Source of the DNA: Polaromonas vacuolata
GTDB lineage: Bacteria; Pseudomonadota; Gammaproteobacteria; Burkholderiales; Burkholderiaceae_C
Direction of reading: 5' to 3'
Assembly: GCF_012584515.1 (NCBI RefSeq)
Contig: NZ_CP051461.1
Span: forward strand, 372,001-436,000
DNA length: 64,000 bases
Shown: positions 43,503 to 53,116 of the stretch, piece by piece
Position numbering within the stretch: position 1 is the stretch's first letter
Layout: each line of letters opens with the position of its first letter
Notes under the pieces: model-generated
What the model saw: the letters and a program-made list of their open reading frames with translations, nothing else
Database searches by the model: none
What the model was told of the DNA's origin: nothing
Position numbers and translations under genes: made by a program

Positions 43503-44723
43503 ATGCGCGTGAGTACCTCATCTTTTTACGAACAAAGCCGAGCCACAATTGGCGTGCAGCAAGGCAACTTGCTCAAGGTGCAAACACAACTGGGTACTGG
43601 CAGCAAAATTCTTGCGCCATCAGATGACCCACTGGGTGCTACCCGCGCGTTGGCCGTGTCGCAGGCGATTGCTTTAAACACCCAATACGCCACCAGTCGC
43701 GGCCAAGCGACGCAGACACTGACGCTAGAAGAGACCACGCTGCAAAGTGTGACCTCGGTGCTCGACAACGTGCGACAGTCTATCGTGCAGGCCGGCAACG
43801 GCACTTTGAGTGATGCTGATCGCGCCTCGATTGCCACTGTGCTGCAAAGCAATTTAGCCCAATTACAAGGCTTGGCGAATGCGGATGACGGCAACGGGCA
43901 GTTTTTGTTCGCGGGCTTTAAAAGTGGCAGTCCGCCCTTTGTCTCTCAAGCCGATGGCAGTGTCACCTATGCCGGCGACCAAGGTCAGCGCTTGTTGCAA
44001 GTTGATGTGTCGCGTCAACTCTCCAGCACGGATGACGGGCGCAGCATATTTCAGTCAGTTCAAGGCGGTGCGGGTTATGTCAGCGCCTCGCCAGACACGA
44101 ATAAGGGTAGCGTCGTTTTTTCTCAGCTCTCTGTCACGGATCGCGGAGATAAAAATTTTGGTAAAGATTTCGCTATCAATTTTTCTTCATCACCGGCTTC
44201 TTACACTGTCAGCACAATTGCCACGCCTTCGGAAGTTGTGACGACTGCAACGCCGTTTGTTCCTGGCCAAACGATTAATTTTGGCGGCGTAAACATCAAG
44301 CTCACTGGCACGCCAGCTGACGGTGACAGCTTAAACGTCAAGCAAGCGCAAAACGCTGGTGCGGATATTTTCTCGTCTATCCGTGACGTGATCACGGCAT
44401 TGAATAAACCAACCGAAGGCTTGGGTGCACCCGCTCAAGCGAATTTGCTCAATGCACTGAGTACGGCGAATCGCAAAGTCGTCAATGCTGCTGACACGGT
44501 GTCCACCGTGCGCGCATCTGTCGGCTCTAGGCTGCAAGAACTCGATGCACTAAGTGTCTCGGGCGACAGCCGTACGCTGGCCAACAAAAGCTATCTCTCG
44601 AGCATTCAAGACTTGGATTACGCCACTGCGATTTCTGAGTTCTACCAGCGCCAGACAGCGCTGCAAGCGAGTCAGCAAACGTTTGTGAAAATCCAAAACA
44701 TTTCGCTGTTTAACTACCTATAA
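43503..44723 (+). CDS. flgL: Flagellar hook-associated protein 3 FlgL
   Basis: A 406-residue second junction protein. It begins MRVSTSSFYEQSRATIGVQQGNLLKVQTQLGTGSKILAPSDDP and ends DLDYATAISEFYQRQTALQASQQTFVKIQNISLFNYL, the FlgL/flagellin-like pattern. The middle contains a FlgL-type insertion sharing GTPADGD motifs with FlgK. AGGAG precedes the start. It ends the flgKL unit and converges with fliR; the spacer carries a hexamer repeat. Confidence 0.95.
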   Translation: MRVSTSSFYEQSRATIGVQQGNLLKVQTQLGTGSKILAPSDDPLGATRALAVSQAIALNTQYATSRGQATQTLTLEETTLQSVTSVLDNVRQSIVQAGNGTLSDADRASIATVLQSNLAQLQGLANADDGNGQFLFAGFKSGSPPFVSQADGSVTYAGDQGQRLLQVDVSRQLSSTDDGRSIFQSVQGGAGYVSASPDTNKGSVVFSQLSVTDRGDKNFGKDFAINFSSSPASYTVSTIATPSEVVTTATPFVPGQTINFGGVNIKLTGTPADGDSLNVKQAQNAGADIFSSIRDVITALNKPTEGLGAPAQANLLNALSTANRKVVNAADTVSTVRASVGSRLQELDALSVSGDSRTLANKSYLSSIQDLDYATAISEFYQRQTALQASQQTFVKIQNISLFNYL

Positions 44724-44798
44724 CTTTTTTTTTCGGCGCAGGTCTAAGGCGAACTAAAGCGTTTAAGGCTGGCGCTTTATGTTCAGCGCTCAGAGCAC

Positions 44799-44832
44799 TT
44801 GACTTTGACTTTGACTTTGACTTTGACTTTGA
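44799..44832 (+). repeat. Tandem hexamer repeat (TTGACT)5
   Basis: Five perfect copies of TTGACT plus TTGA form a 34-bp tract in the 126-bp spacer between convergent flgL and fliR. Each copy contains TTGAC, the core of a sigma-70 -35 element, although no promoter role is evident between convergent genes. It is short enough to vary in copy number. Confidence 0.9.
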
Positions 44833-44849
44833 GGCTTGGGCTTTAAGCA

Positions 44850-45644
44850 TCAAGACCTAAGTCCTCTGAGCACATTCATGATGGATTCAAAACCCAAGCC
44901 AAACTGCGGCAGTAAAAACGGGCCTAAAAGTGGCATTAATATTTGCAGCATGATCATGCCCACCAACAGCGTGATCGGAAAACCCACAGAGAAAATACTG
45001 AACTGCGGTGAGACGCGGTTGAGTATGCCCATGGCTAGGTTAATCACCAGCAGCGTAGCGACCAGTGGCAAGGCCAACATCAAGCCGCCAGCGAAAATTT
45101 TGCTGGCCGACACCACCAGTAAATACCAGCCCGCAGAAGCCAGCGGCGCATCCGCAATCGGCAGCAGCGTAAAGCTTTCAGCGAGCAGCCTGATCAAGGT
45201 GAGGTGACTGTTACTGGCGAGAAAAATCATCATCGCCAAAGCGTTCAGTAGGCGCGACACCACCATGGTGTTGCCGCCGCTGGTCGCGTCAAAAAACGAG
45301 GCAAATGACAAACCCATTTGCAGTCCGGCATACTCGCCTGCTGCTTGCACCATGGCAAACACAATCCGCATTGAAAACCCCATGGCTGCGCCTATCAGGA
45401 CTTGCTGCACCAGTATCCAAAAGCCCCCCGGGGAGAAAAGCGGGACAGCTGGCATGGGTCCTAGCGTGGGCGCTATGACTATGCTGAGTAGCAATCCCAT
45501 GCTAACTTTGACACTGCGCGGCACGACGGTTTCACCAAAGATGGGCGCTGTGCTGATGAGTGAAAGCATGCGCACAAAAGGCCAGAGAAAAGCCACCAGC
45601 CAGGCGTCGAGTTGGCCGGCGCTGATGGAGAAAACCGGCGCCAT
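44850..45644 (-). CDS. fliR: Flagellar export gate protein FliR
   Basis: A 264-residue inner-membrane protein of the type III export gate with about six membrane segments; it matches FliR in the QLDAWLVAFLWPFVRMLSLISTAPIFG start and the VKVSMGLLLSIVIAP segment. It is the last gene of the long minus-strand fliF-R operon. Its ATG overlaps the fliQ stop by one base (TGATG). With FliP and FliQ it forms the helical export gate. Confidence 0.94.
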   Translation of the reverse strand: MAPVFSISAGQLDAWLVAFLWPFVRMLSLISTAPIFGETVVPRSVKVSMGLLLSIVIAPTLGPMPAVPLFSPGGFWILVQQVLIGAAMGFSMRIVFAMVQAAGEYAGLQMGLSFASFFDATSGGNTMVVSRLLNALAMMIFLASNSHLTLIRLLAESFTLLPIADAPLASAGWYLLVVSASKIFAGGLMLALPLVATLLVINLAMGILNRVSPQFSIFSVGFPITLLVGMIMLQILMPLLGPFLLPQFGLGFESIMNVLRGLRS

Positions 45645-45913
45645 CAGCTCACAAGTTTGGGGATGGACTCAAACAGATTACGCATGTAGTCAAGTGCTAC
45701 TCCCATCATCCATGGGCCGGCAATCACCAGCGTGGCAAACACCGCCAAAAGCTTAGGAATAAAAGACAGCGTGGCTTCGTTGATCTGGGTCGCCGCTTGG
45801 AACAAACCCACGATCAAGCCGGTGATCAGCGCCACCAGCAGCAGTGGTGCGCCCAATAGCAGCGAGAGTTTCATGGCTTCATAGCCCATGGACATGACTG
45901 ATTCAGGTGTCAT
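45644..45913 (-). CDS. fliQ: Flagellar export gate protein FliQ
   Basis: An 89-residue protein with two membrane helices, exactly the FliQ length. The start ATG 45913 gives MTPESVMSMGYEAMKLSLLLGAPLLLVALITGLIVGLFQAATQI, the typical beginning; upstream codons in the same frame encode unrelated Trp-rich residues. The motif INEATLSFIPKL follows. It lies 13 bp after fliP and overlaps fliR. Confidence 0.96.
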   Translation of the reverse strand: MTPESVMSMGYEAMKLSLLLGAPLLLVALITGLIVGLFQAATQINEATLSFIPKLLAVFATLVIAGPWMMGVALDYMRNLFESIPKLVS

Positions 45914-45926
45914 TTCAATTTTTGCT

Positions 45927-46676
45927 TTAGGTATAAAAACTCTGTGCCAGTGCGCCCACCAGTAATTGCCAGCCATCGGCCAGCACAAACAACATGAGTT
46001 TAAAAGGCAGTGAAATCGTTGCCGGCGGCACCATCATCATGCCCATGGCCATCAGCACAGTGGCGACCACCAAGTCGATGATGAGAAAGGGTATGAAAAT
46101 CGTAAAACCAATTTGGAAGGCGGTTTTGAGTTCGCTAATCACATATGCCGGCAGCAATATGCGTAGCGTGACTTGCTCTGGACTCTCGAGTTGCGGCATT
46201 TTGGCCAGCCGTATAAACAAGGCCAAATCGGCTTCTCGAGTTTGCTTGAGCATGAAGCTTTTAAACGGTGCGATGCCGCGCTCTAACGCAACTTCAGCGC
46301 TGATTTTATTTTCTGAAAATGGCTGATAAGCATCCGCATGCACTTTGTCCAAAACCGGTGACATAACAAAAAACGTCAGAAACAGCGACAACCCCACCAA
46401 CACCTGATTCGGCGGCGAAGACTGTGTGCCCATGGCCGTGCGCAGCAAGCCCAGCACGATCAAAATTCGTGTGAAGCTGGTCATAGACAGCAGCATCGCG
46501 GGCAAAAAAGACAGCGATGTCAGCAGTATCAACGTCTGCAAGCTGAGTGACCAAGTCTGACCACCCGGGCCCTGACTGCTGGTGATGCCGGGTAAACCTT
46601 GAGCCAGTGCCGGTAAGCTCGTGCCAACTAGCAATGCCAGACCGATGAGGCATTGCGTCCAGTGTCTTAATCGCAT
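45927..46676 (-). CDS. fliP: Flagellar export gate protein FliP
   Basis: A 249-residue export gate core protein. The signal-like N-terminus (residues 1-25, ending ALAQG) is cleaved in many FliP proteins. Family motifs [44 protein letters not shown] and the C-terminal [42 protein letters not shown] are complete. Its ATG overlaps the fliO stop by one base (TAATG). Confidence 0.96.
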   Translation of the reverse strand: MRLRHWTQCLIGLALLVGTSLPALAQGLPGITSSQGPGGQTWSLSLQTLILLTSLSFLPAMLLSMTSFTRILIVLGLLRTAMGTQSSPPNQVLVGLSLFLTFFVMSPVLDKVHADAYQPFSENKISAEVALERGIAPFKSFMLKQTREADLALFIRLAKMPQLESPEQVTLRILLPAYVISELKTAFQIGFTIFIPFLIIDLVVATVLMAMGMMMVPPATISLPFKLMLFVLADGWQLLVGALAQSFYT

Positions 46677-47251
46677 TATTTGCCCTTGCCAGGCGGGCGT
46701 TGACGGTTGAGTGTTTCCATCAGCTTTTGTGCAAAAGCTTCGCTCAGTTTCATGCCCGATTTGTTGCTTGTTGGCGCGCCGCTTTTGCCAGCCTCGTCTA
46801 TCTCGTCATCTAATTCAGTAGGTTCTGCATCCATGCTGTGCAACAAATTCACTTGGGTAGGCGTCACGCCCAACACCAGCCAAGTCACGCCGACTTCAAT
46901 CACCACGACTTTTTCGCGCTGACCCAAACTGACGCTAGAGATAAGTTTGAGCAGCGTACCGCTACCCGGCTGGCGCAGACCAAAACGTTTGGCGGCCCAG
47001 CCACAAAAGAAAATCAGACCGATCACAAAAGCCAAGCCAAGCAGCGCCTGCAGTATGCCCGCACCGCCCACGCCGCGGGTTGATTCGGTCGCAGCGCTAG
47101 GCACAGCCGTCGGAATGATGGCCGCGGCTTTTAAGCTGAGGCTTAGCAGTCCAGCCACCAACGTGGCAGTGCGTAACCGCAGTGAGCGCAGCAAATGACA
47201 GCCGTGCTTGAATGGGTCCAGCGCCATGACCGGCAGTGAGCCCGAGATCAC
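46676..47251 (-). CDS. fliO: Flagellar biosynthesis protein FliO
   Basis: A 191-residue single-pass membrane protein that helps FliP assembly. The GTG start at 47251 overlaps the fliN stop (GTGA) with AGGTGAG upstream. A signal-like segment (about 25-45) and a TM helix (about 65-87, [17 protein letters not shown]) precede the conserved cytoplasmic part [36 protein letters not shown] translation starting at the internal Met9 cannot be excluded. The C-terminal tail is basic. Confidence 0.88.
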   Translation of the reverse strand: MISGSLPVMALDPFKHGCHLLRSLRLRTATLVAGLLSLSLKAAAIIPTAVPSAATESTRGVGGAGILQALLGLAFVIGLIFFCGWAAKRFGLRQPGSGTLLKLISSVSLGQREKVVVIEVGVTWLVLGVTPTQVNLLHSMDAEPTELDDEIDEAGKSGAPTSNKSGMKLSEAFAQKLMETLNRQRPPGKGK

Positions 47252-47697
47252 TTACTCACCTTTTGGATGCGCTCAGACGGCGTGATGATGTCGGTCAGGC
47301 GGATGCCGAATTTATCGTTCACCACGACCACTTCGCCCTGCGCGATCAGGTAGCCGTTAATGAAAACATCCATCGGCTGGCCCGCTAAACCATCAAGCTC
47401 AACGACTGAGCCTTGCGAGAGTTGCAGCAAGCTTTTAATGGTGATGCGGGTGCGGCCCAACTCTGCCGTGAGTTGCACTGGAATGTCCATCACCCGGTCT
47501 ATGTCGTTTTTACTAATCGCTGGGTCGCTGCTGCTAAAGAGTGGCTGAAAGACTCGCTCTCCGGCCGGCAGTGCGGTGCTCTCTGGCGTTGCGGCTGGCG
47601 TTGGCTCAGCTGTGGCTTGGCTTTGCTCGGCCATGGCGCTGCCCCAGTCGTCGATGGCTTCTTGTGCGGTTTGTGCCGCTTCTGGGGTCTCACTCAT
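47248..47697 (-). CDS. fliN: Flagellar motor switch protein FliN
   Basis: A 149-residue C-ring protein. An Ala/Pro/Gln-rich N-terminal extension (1-60) precedes the SpoA domain: DIPVQLTAELGRTRITIKSLLQLSQGSVVELDGLAGQPMDVFINGYLIAQGEVVVVNDKFGIRLTDI, nearly canonical. It overlaps fliM by 8 bp and fliO by 4 bp. FliM, FliN and FliG form the switch that responds to CheY-P. Confidence 0.95.
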   Translation of the reverse strand: MSETPEAAQTAQEAIDDWGSAMAEQSQATAEPTPAATPESTALPAGERVFQPLFSSSDPAISKNDIDRVMDIPVQLTAELGRTRITIKSLLQLSQGSVVELDGLAGQPMDVFINGYLIAQGEVVVVNDKFGIRLTDIITPSERIQKVSK

Positions 47698-48700
47698 ACT
47701 CGCCTCTGGATAAATCGGTGTCGCTGTGGCTAATCATTTTTTTAACTCTCAATGCGTAGTGTTTATTAGAGGTACCGTAGCTGCATTCCATCACCGGCAC
47801 ACCGTTGACCCGAGCCAAAATGGACTGTGGAATAGTGATGGGTAGCACATCCCCGACTTGCAGCTTGAGTAGCTGGCCAATGCTGGACTCTAGGGTCAAA
47901 AAATCTGCCCTGAGCTCTACATCTGCGCTTTGCACTTGTTGCTGCAGTTGTTTGACCCAACGCTTGTCAATCGCGACTTCGTCTTGTAGCGGATTGCTCA
48001 GCAAGTCGCGCACCGGCTCAATCATGGAGTAGGGAATACAGACCGTGAGCGCGCCGCCAATCGGGCCGAACTCAATTTGAAAAGTGGTGCTGATCACGAC
48101 CTCGTTGGGAGACACGATATTGGCCAGTTTGGCATGCATCTCAGAGCGTATGTATTCAAACTCCAGCGGGTAAACCGGTTGCCAGGCGCTGCCGTAGCTC
48201 TCTAGCGTGACGTTGAGCAAACGCTTGATGATGCGCTGCTCGGTCGGCGTGAAGTCACGCCCTTCGATGCGCACGTGGTAACGCCCGTCGCTGCCGAATA
48301 AATTATCGACCACCAAAAATACCAGTTTCGGGTCAAACACAAACAGCGCAGTGCCGCTGAGCGGCAGCATATGCATCAGGTTGATGTTGGCCGGCACTGG
48401 CAAGTGACGGATGAATTCACCGTATTTTTGGATCTGAATTGAGCCTACAGAGATGTCTGGGCTGCGCCGCATAAAAGTCAGCAGCGACGAGCGCAGCTGC
48501 CGCGCAAAGCGCTCGTTAATCACCTCTAGCGTCAACATACGGCCGCGCACTATGCGCTCGTCCGTGCCTAGGTTGTAGGCCGGTAATTCATTGCTGCTGA
48601 TGGCTTCTGGCTTTTTACTTGGCGCCGCGTCGGTATCCCCGGTGACGCCTTTGAGTAGGGCGTCAACTTCGTCTTGGGATAGCTGCTGGTCATAGGCCAT
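47690..48700 (-). CDS. fliM: Flagellar motor switch protein FliM
   Basis: A 336-residue switch protein. The N-terminal peptide LSQDEVDALLKGV (residues 7-19) is the CheY-P docking site. The CheC-like middle domain (about 50-235) and a C-terminal SpoA domain (about 250-320) follow. GERG-type sequence is replaced by normal FliM residues and the length is typical. It starts 22 bp after fliL. Confidence 0.95.
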   Translation of the reverse strand: MAYDQQLSQDEVDALLKGVTGDTDAAPSKKPEAISSNELPAYNLGTDERIVRGRMLTLEVINERFARQLRSSLLTFMRRSPDISVGSIQIQKYGEFIRHLPVPANINLMHMLPLSGTALFVFDPKLVFLVVDNLFGSDGRYHVRIEGRDFTPTEQRIIKRLLNVTLESYGSAWQPVYPLEFEYIRSEMHAKLANIVSPNEVVISTTFQIEFGPIGGALTVCIPYSMIEPVRDLLSNPLQDEVAIDKRWVKQLQQQVQSADVELRADFLTLESSIGQLLKLQVGDVLPITIPQSILARVNGVPVMECSYGTSNKHYALRVKKMISHSDTDLSRGEYE

Positions 48701-48722
48701 GTTGGGTGTCCTGTGCCTTGGC

Positions 48723-49205
48723 TTATTGCAGCATGAAGGTGGTGAACATCACGCTGGTGATTTTCGGTGGTGGCAAATTACTGCCATACAGCTGGCTTAA
48801 CGTGGCGAGAATTTGTGCTGCGAGTAAATCCCTGTCTTCCGTCGACTCGAGCGCAAGACCGTCGCGATTCGATAGCAGTGCCAGCACCCGGCTGCGCACT
48901 TCTGGCAAATACTGGACCAGTTGGGTTTGTGCCGTGGTGTCGCCTAATTTGAGTGTTATGCCAGCGTGTACAAAGCGAGCTTTGCCGCCAGGTTGTAAAT
49001 TGGCCGTGAAGGGCTCTAGCGCATAGAAAATCGGATCTACAGGCTTAACTGTTTTGACCGCTTGCTGGCTCTGGGTTTTCCAGTAAAAGAAGCCGCTACC
49101 GACCATGGCCAGTACTAAAAAGCTGCCGAGTATTAAAAATAATATTTTTTTACTTTTTTTCTGCGGGACTTCAGTTTCAATTTCGATTTCTTTGCTGGTG
49201 GCCAT
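48723..49205 (-). CDS. fliL: Flagellar basal body-associated protein FliL
   Basis: A 160-residue inner-membrane protein with a basic N-terminus (KKSKK), one TM helix at about residues 24-45 and a periplasmic stomatin-like domain, as expected for FliL, which surrounds the stator. The C-terminal region (VRSRVLALLSNRDGLALESTEDRDLLAAQIL ... VMFTTFMLQ) matches the family. It lies 137 bp downstream of fliK in the operon and ahead of fliM. Confidence 0.93.
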   Translation of the reverse strand: MATSKEIEIETEVPQKKSKKILFLILGSFLVLAMVGSGFFYWKTQSQQAVKTVKPVDPIFYALEPFTANLQPGGKARFVHAGITLKLGDTTAQTQLVQYLPEVRSRVLALLSNRDGLALESTEDRDLLAAQILATLSQLYGSNLPPPKITSVMFTTFMLQ

Positions 49206-49342
49206 GATTTCTTCTGAAGGATTGGATTCGGGTGGAGTGGGCTATTGTGGTTTCTAACCGATAAAAACGCATAGCCAGATCAAATGGGGGAAAGCGCTTC
49301 ACCTCTGTGCTTTGCGTGTTGATGGTTTAAACGCTGACTATT

Positions 49343-51109
49343 TTATGCATAGGTATCAAGACTAGCGCCGCGCAGGGTTCGCGTTACCGGAGCGTTGTTG
49401 GACAGGTCTGTTGTGGCCTCCTCACGCAAGCTGCTGGCGTAGCTTTTGTAGCCGGCTTGGGATTGTTGGTTTTGCGAGTAACTCGCTTGCTGCTGGGCAT
49501 TGCCCGAGTTGACCGAGGTGTCGCCTAGACTAATCCCGCTGTTGGCTAAGCTAGCGCGTAATTCTGGAAGTGCAGCTTCTATCGCGCTGCGAACGCTCTG
49601 GTGGGCCGACACAAACACCGCCTGCATTTGTTGATCGCTCATGCTCAGCGAAACCTTGAGTGGGCCAAGTCCGGGTGGGTTTAATTCCAACGCCACTGAC
49701 TGCTTGCCGAGCTGGCTCAGACTGACGAGTTGCTGGCCCAGCGCTTTGCCCCATTGCTCGCTACCGACTGCCGGTGCCAAGCTTCGTGCGCCCGCAGTGG
49801 AACTAGTGGCTTGGTTTTCAGCGTTCAAGACTGTACCTCCCGTGCCCGTCACTGCGCTTTGCACAACGCTGTTTTGAGCCGCGCTCAGCGTGCTGTTAAA
49901 GCCGCTGTTTTGGGCGCCAGTGGCGTCGCGTGAACCGGCGTTGACCAGTGCGTCATCATTTTTCCCGCTACTGTCAGACGACAAGCTCTGGCCGGATTGC
50001 CCGGCTTGCGAGGTGACTGGCGCGCTCGCCTGTTGGGCGCGCAACTCCCTGGCATCAGACAGCGTTTGTGCCGCGCCAGAGGTCACGGTTTTAGCGTTTG
50101 TCTGCGCCGCGTTGGTACTGACTGGCGCTAGCGCTGGATTGGCCGCGATGCTGCTGAGACGGTTTTGCAAGTCTTGCTCAGTATTGGCTTGCGCCGCTGC
50201 ACTACTTGTCGCTTGTGTGGCTGCGGCGGTTGATACGGTTGATGCGGTTGCGACTTTGGCGTCTGCCGCCGCCGCCGGTAAATCTAGCGCAGACGTTGCG
50301 AGCTCGCCGCTGCCTGTTGGCGCGGCGACTGGCGTGCGCGCTGTCTGGCTGCTGAGTTCTGCTGCTGCATCTTTCGCGCTACTCAGACTTGGTTTTGTGT
50401 CTGCATCAGCAGCTGCTTTCGCCGCATCACTGTTGGCCTCGGCCTTGAGCGCTGAGCCGTTAGCGCTGCTCGTTGGCAGCAAGACTTTATCCGTCAGGTT
50501 GGTGCTTGATGTCGTGGTTGTTGTGCCTAGTGGCAAGGCTAAAGCAGCTGCGTTTTTACCGGCCGCAGTGTCTGCACTTTGCACTGTGTTGGTCTGCTCA
50601 GTTGCCGAGAGTTTGGTCAGCGCTACCAGCGTGGGTAAGCTCTGCGCCGCTTGCAATGCGGGCACGGCTTGGCCGTCTGGGATGCTGTCTTCTGCAGCTG
50701 TTTTACTGTCTTTAGACGCTGACTTTTTAAGTTTGTCTGCGCTGCTGGCGGCGGCGTCCACTACTGCATTGGTGTCGGCTGGCTCGCTGGTCTGAGTTGG
50801 TGCGGCAGGCGCTTCGTTTTGGGCCGCTTGCTGGCGGCGTTGCTCGACTTGGCGTTGCGCTTGAATGGCGGTATTGGCTGCCGTGTTGGCTCTGTTGTTC
50901 GATGCGGCATTCGCTGCCGCATTCGCCGCTGCTGCGGCATTAGTTGCAGCGCTAGACCCAGCATTGGCTGCTGATGGTTGCGTTGGCTTTGATTGCTGTG
51001 CCAGTGTTTGGGCAAAGCTGGGCGAATTGTCATTCGCCTGCAGGTTGCTGCGACTAGCGCCCAGATCAAGAACGTTGGCGCTGCCTTGGGGCTGAAGATT
51101 GATGTTCAT
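49343..51109 (-). CDS. fliK: Flagellar hook-length control protein FliK
   Basis: A 588-residue secreted hook ruler. Most of the protein (about 10-440) is low-complexity, rich in Ala, Ser, Thr and Gln with Lys, as expected for a disordered ruler. The C-terminal switching domain (about 450-540) carries SVALELNPPGLGPLKVSLSMSDQQMQAVF and HQSVRSAIEAALPELRASLANSGISLGDTSVNSG, the Flg_hook signature. No Shine-Dalgarno is apparent before ATG 51109, and the preceding spacer holds a hexamer repeat. A second FliK-like gene lies at 61358. Confidence 0.92.
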   Translation of the reverse strand: MNINLQPQGSANVLDLGASRSNLQANDNSPSFAQTLAQQSKPTQPSAANAGSSAATNAAAAANAAANAASNNRANTAANTAIQAQRQVEQRRQQAAQNEAPAAPTQTSEPADTNAVVDAAASSADKLKKSASKDSKTAAEDSIPDGQAVPALQAAQSLPTLVALTKLSATEQTNTVQSADTAAGKNAAALALPLGTTTTTSSTNLTDKVLLPTSSANGSALKAEANSDAAKAAADADTKPSLSSAKDAAAELSSQTARTPVAAPTGSGELATSALDLPAAAADAKVATASTVSTAAATQATSSAAAQANTEQDLQNRLSSIAANPALAPVSTNAAQTNAKTVTSGAAQTLSDARELRAQQASAPVTSQAGQSGQSLSSDSSGKNDDALVNAGSRDATGAQNSGFNSTLSAAQNSVVQSAVTGTGGTVLNAENQATSSTAGARSLAPAVGSEQWGKALGQQLVSLSQLGKQSVALELNPPGLGPLKVSLSMSDQQMQAVFVSAHQSVRSAIEAALPELRASLANSGISLGDTSVNSGNAQQQASYSQNQQSQAGYKSYASSLREEATTDLSNNAPVTRTLRGASLDTYA

Positions 51110-51141
51110 TGCGGTTAGGTTTGTACAAGGGTTGCGAAAAT

Positions 51142-51190
51142 TTAGGTTTAGGTCTAGGTTTAGGTCTAGGTCTAGGTCTAGGTTTTAGGC
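51142..51190 (+). repeat. Imperfect hexamer repeat (TYTAGG)8
   Basis: About eight units of TTTAGG or TCTAGG run head to tail between fliJ and fliK (minus-strand operon), the last extended as TTTTAGG and overlapping the final fliJ codons at 51185. The alternation of T and C shows the array has diverged slightly. It separates fliJ from a fliK lacking a clear ribosome site and could influence fliK translation through mRNA structure. Confidence 0.85.
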
Positions 51191-51646
51191 TAGAGGGTCG
51201 ATATCGCTGCTGCGCGTAAAAAATTGGCGCGAACTGCGCTCATCGCTGTCGCGCTGCTCTTTTTTCCCCGCTTGCAGCAAAGCCTCTTGGCGCACTCTGT
51301 CGGCCAGCGTGCCGTAAGAGTTCAGGCTGCGCTTACATTCTTGCCATTCCGCTCGGCCTTTGGCGAGGCTTTGGTCGGCTTGCAGCGCCAGCAGTCGTTG
51401 CTGTTCTATTGCGCTGTCTAGCGTTTTGATGAATTGTTGGTAGTTGCGCAGTTGACCAGAGGCCAAGCCGGCCTGCATTTTTACTTGCAACTGGTCAACG
51501 TATTCCTGCCGGTATTGCAGCAGCATGTCGATCTTGGCGTTAGCGCTGATTTGATCGCTTTGTAGCTGACCTAGGCGTCGCGTCGCGTCGTCGGTTTTGG
51601 TTTGAGCCAGCTCTATCAGGGTAGCCAGTGGTAAGGTGTTTTGCAT
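51185..51646 (-). CDS. fliJ: Flagellar export protein FliJ
   Basis: A 153-residue coiled-coil protein that acts as the central stalk of the FliI ATPase and chaperone escort. Heptad-rich helices span most of it. The typical MQNTLPLATLIELAQTKTDDATRRLGQL start and the Gln/Lys/Glu-rich body fit FliJ. It starts 18 bp after fliI, in the expected order fliH-fliI-fliJ-fliK. Confidence 0.9.
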   Translation of the reverse strand: MQNTLPLATLIELAQTKTDDATRRLGQLQSDQISANAKIDMLLQYRQEYVDQLQVKMQAGLASGQLRNYQQFIKTLDSAIEQQRLLALQADQSLAKGRAEWQECKRSLNSYGTLADRVRQEALLQAGKKEQRDSDERSSRQFFTRSSDIDPLA

Positions 51647-51664
51647 AATGTTTTTACTTAGTCT

Positions 51665-53116
51665 TTAGTGATTGCGGCGCGCTTGCGCTTTGGGCATGGA
51701 CTGAAAGATGTCCGCCAGTTGCGCGATGGATTGCTCGTAGCCTACGCTCTCGTGCATGGTTTGCTGCAAAAAAGATTCAATCCGTGGATACAGCGCAATC
51801 GCCTGATCGAGCTGCGCATCATGGCCGGGCGCGTAAGCCCCGACGCTGATCAAATCGCGGTTGCGTTGGTAGCGCGACAGCATTTGCTTAAAGCTTCTGA
51901 CCGATTCAAATTGCGCTGGCTCTATGAGTGCTGTCATGACCCGGCTAATTGATGCTTCTATGTCTATCGCTGGGTAATGACCGGCCTCGGCCAAGTTGCG
52001 CGAAAGCACGATGTGGCCGTCAAGAATCGCCCGCGCCGCATCGGCTATCGGGTCTTGTTGGTCATCGCCCTCGGCTAGCACGGTGTAAAAACCGGTGATG
52101 GAACCACCCTTGCCATTCGCGTCACGCGCACCGTTGCCGGCGCGCTCAACCAGTGCCGGCAGCTTGGCAAATACCGACGGTGGATAGCCCTTGGTTGCCG
52201 GTGGCTCGCCAACCGCAAGCGCGATTTCACGTTGCGCCATGGCGTAACGGGTGAGTGAATCCATGATGAGCAAAACGTTTTTGCCCTCGTCACGAAAGTG
52301 TTCCGCCAAGCACGTAGCGTAGGCCGCGCCTTGCAGCCTGAGCAGCGGCGAAGTGTCGGCCGGCGCGGCAACCAGCACGGCGCGTTTCATGCCTTCTGTG
52401 CCCAGCGTGTTTTCAATAAAGTCTTTCACCTCGCGGCCGCGCTCGCCGATCAGGCCGACCACAATCACGTCGGCGCTGGTGTAGCGCGCCATCATGCCCA
52501 GCAGCACACTTTTGCCCACGCCAGAGCCGGCAAACAAACCCATGCGCTGACCCCTGCCGACAGTGAGCAAGGCGTTAATCGCGCGCACACCGACGTCGAG
52601 CACACTGTCAATCGGTGCCCGGCTGAGGGGATTAATCGGCGCCGCAGACAGCGGCACTTGCTGGGAAAAGTCCAGCGGCCCCAAGCCGTCGAGTGGCCGA
52701 CCGGCAGCATCCACCACCCGGCCCAACATGCCAATGCCGACCGGTAGGCGCTTGGTGCGCGGGCCTAATCCCGATGCACCTGCCGCACCAGCCGGTGGGT
52801 CAACCGCATAAACCCGGGCGCCGGGCAGCAGGCCATCGACCTCGCTTTGCGGCATTAAAAATAAGCGCTCGCCAGAAAACCCCACTACTTCAGCTTCCGC
52901 CGTTTTTTGCGGATAGCCGGGCGGCAATTCGATTAAGCAATCACTGCCGACTGGCAAGCGCAGGCCGACGGCTTCTAGCACCAAGCCGACAGCGCGGGTT
53001 AGCCGGCCGTAGCTGCGCACCGGTACGCTACCGGCAATCGATTGGCGGGCTTGCACCAGTGTGCTGCGCCAGCTTTCTAGCGTCTGATTTTCATCAGTCG
53101 GAGAATCTTCAGTCAT
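51665..53116 (-). CDS. fliI: Flagellum-specific ATPase FliI
   Basis: A 483-residue ATPase of the F1-beta-like type III export family. Walker [16 protein letters not shown] lies near residue 190, followed by [14 protein letters not shown], Walker [13 protein letters not shown] and the [23 protein letters not shown] segment, all canonical. It energises unfolding and release of export substrates with FliH and FliJ. The ATG overlaps the fliH stop by 8 bp. Confidence 0.96.
   Translation of the reverse strand: MTEDSPTDENQTLESWRSTLVQARQSIAGSVPVRSYGRLTRAVGLVLEAVGLRLPVGSDCLIELPPGYPQKTAEAEVVGFSGERLFLMPQSEVDGLLPGARVYAVDPPAGAAGASGLGPRTKRLPVGIGMLGRVVDAAGRPLDGLGPLDFSQQVPLSAAPINPLSRAPIDSVLDVGVRAINALLTVGRGQRMGLFAGSGVGKSVLLGMMARYTSADVIVVGLIGERGREVKDFIENTLGTEGMKRAVLVAAPADTSPLLRLQGAAYATCLAEHFRDEGKNVLLIMDSLTRYAMAQREIALAVGEPPATKGYPPSVFAKLPALVERAGNGARDANGKGGSITGFYTVLAEGDDQQDPIADAARAILDGHIVLSRNLAEAGHYPAIDIEASISRVMTALIEPAQFESVRSFKQMLSRYQRNRDLISVGAYAPGHDAQLDQAIALYPRIESFLQQTMHESVGYEQSIAQLADIFQSMPKAQARRNH

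Noticed and set aside
49890..50795. A 301-codon plus-strand frame within fliK.
   Set aside because: It is the complement of the Ala-rich low-complexity part of FliK, which produces long stop-free antisense frames.
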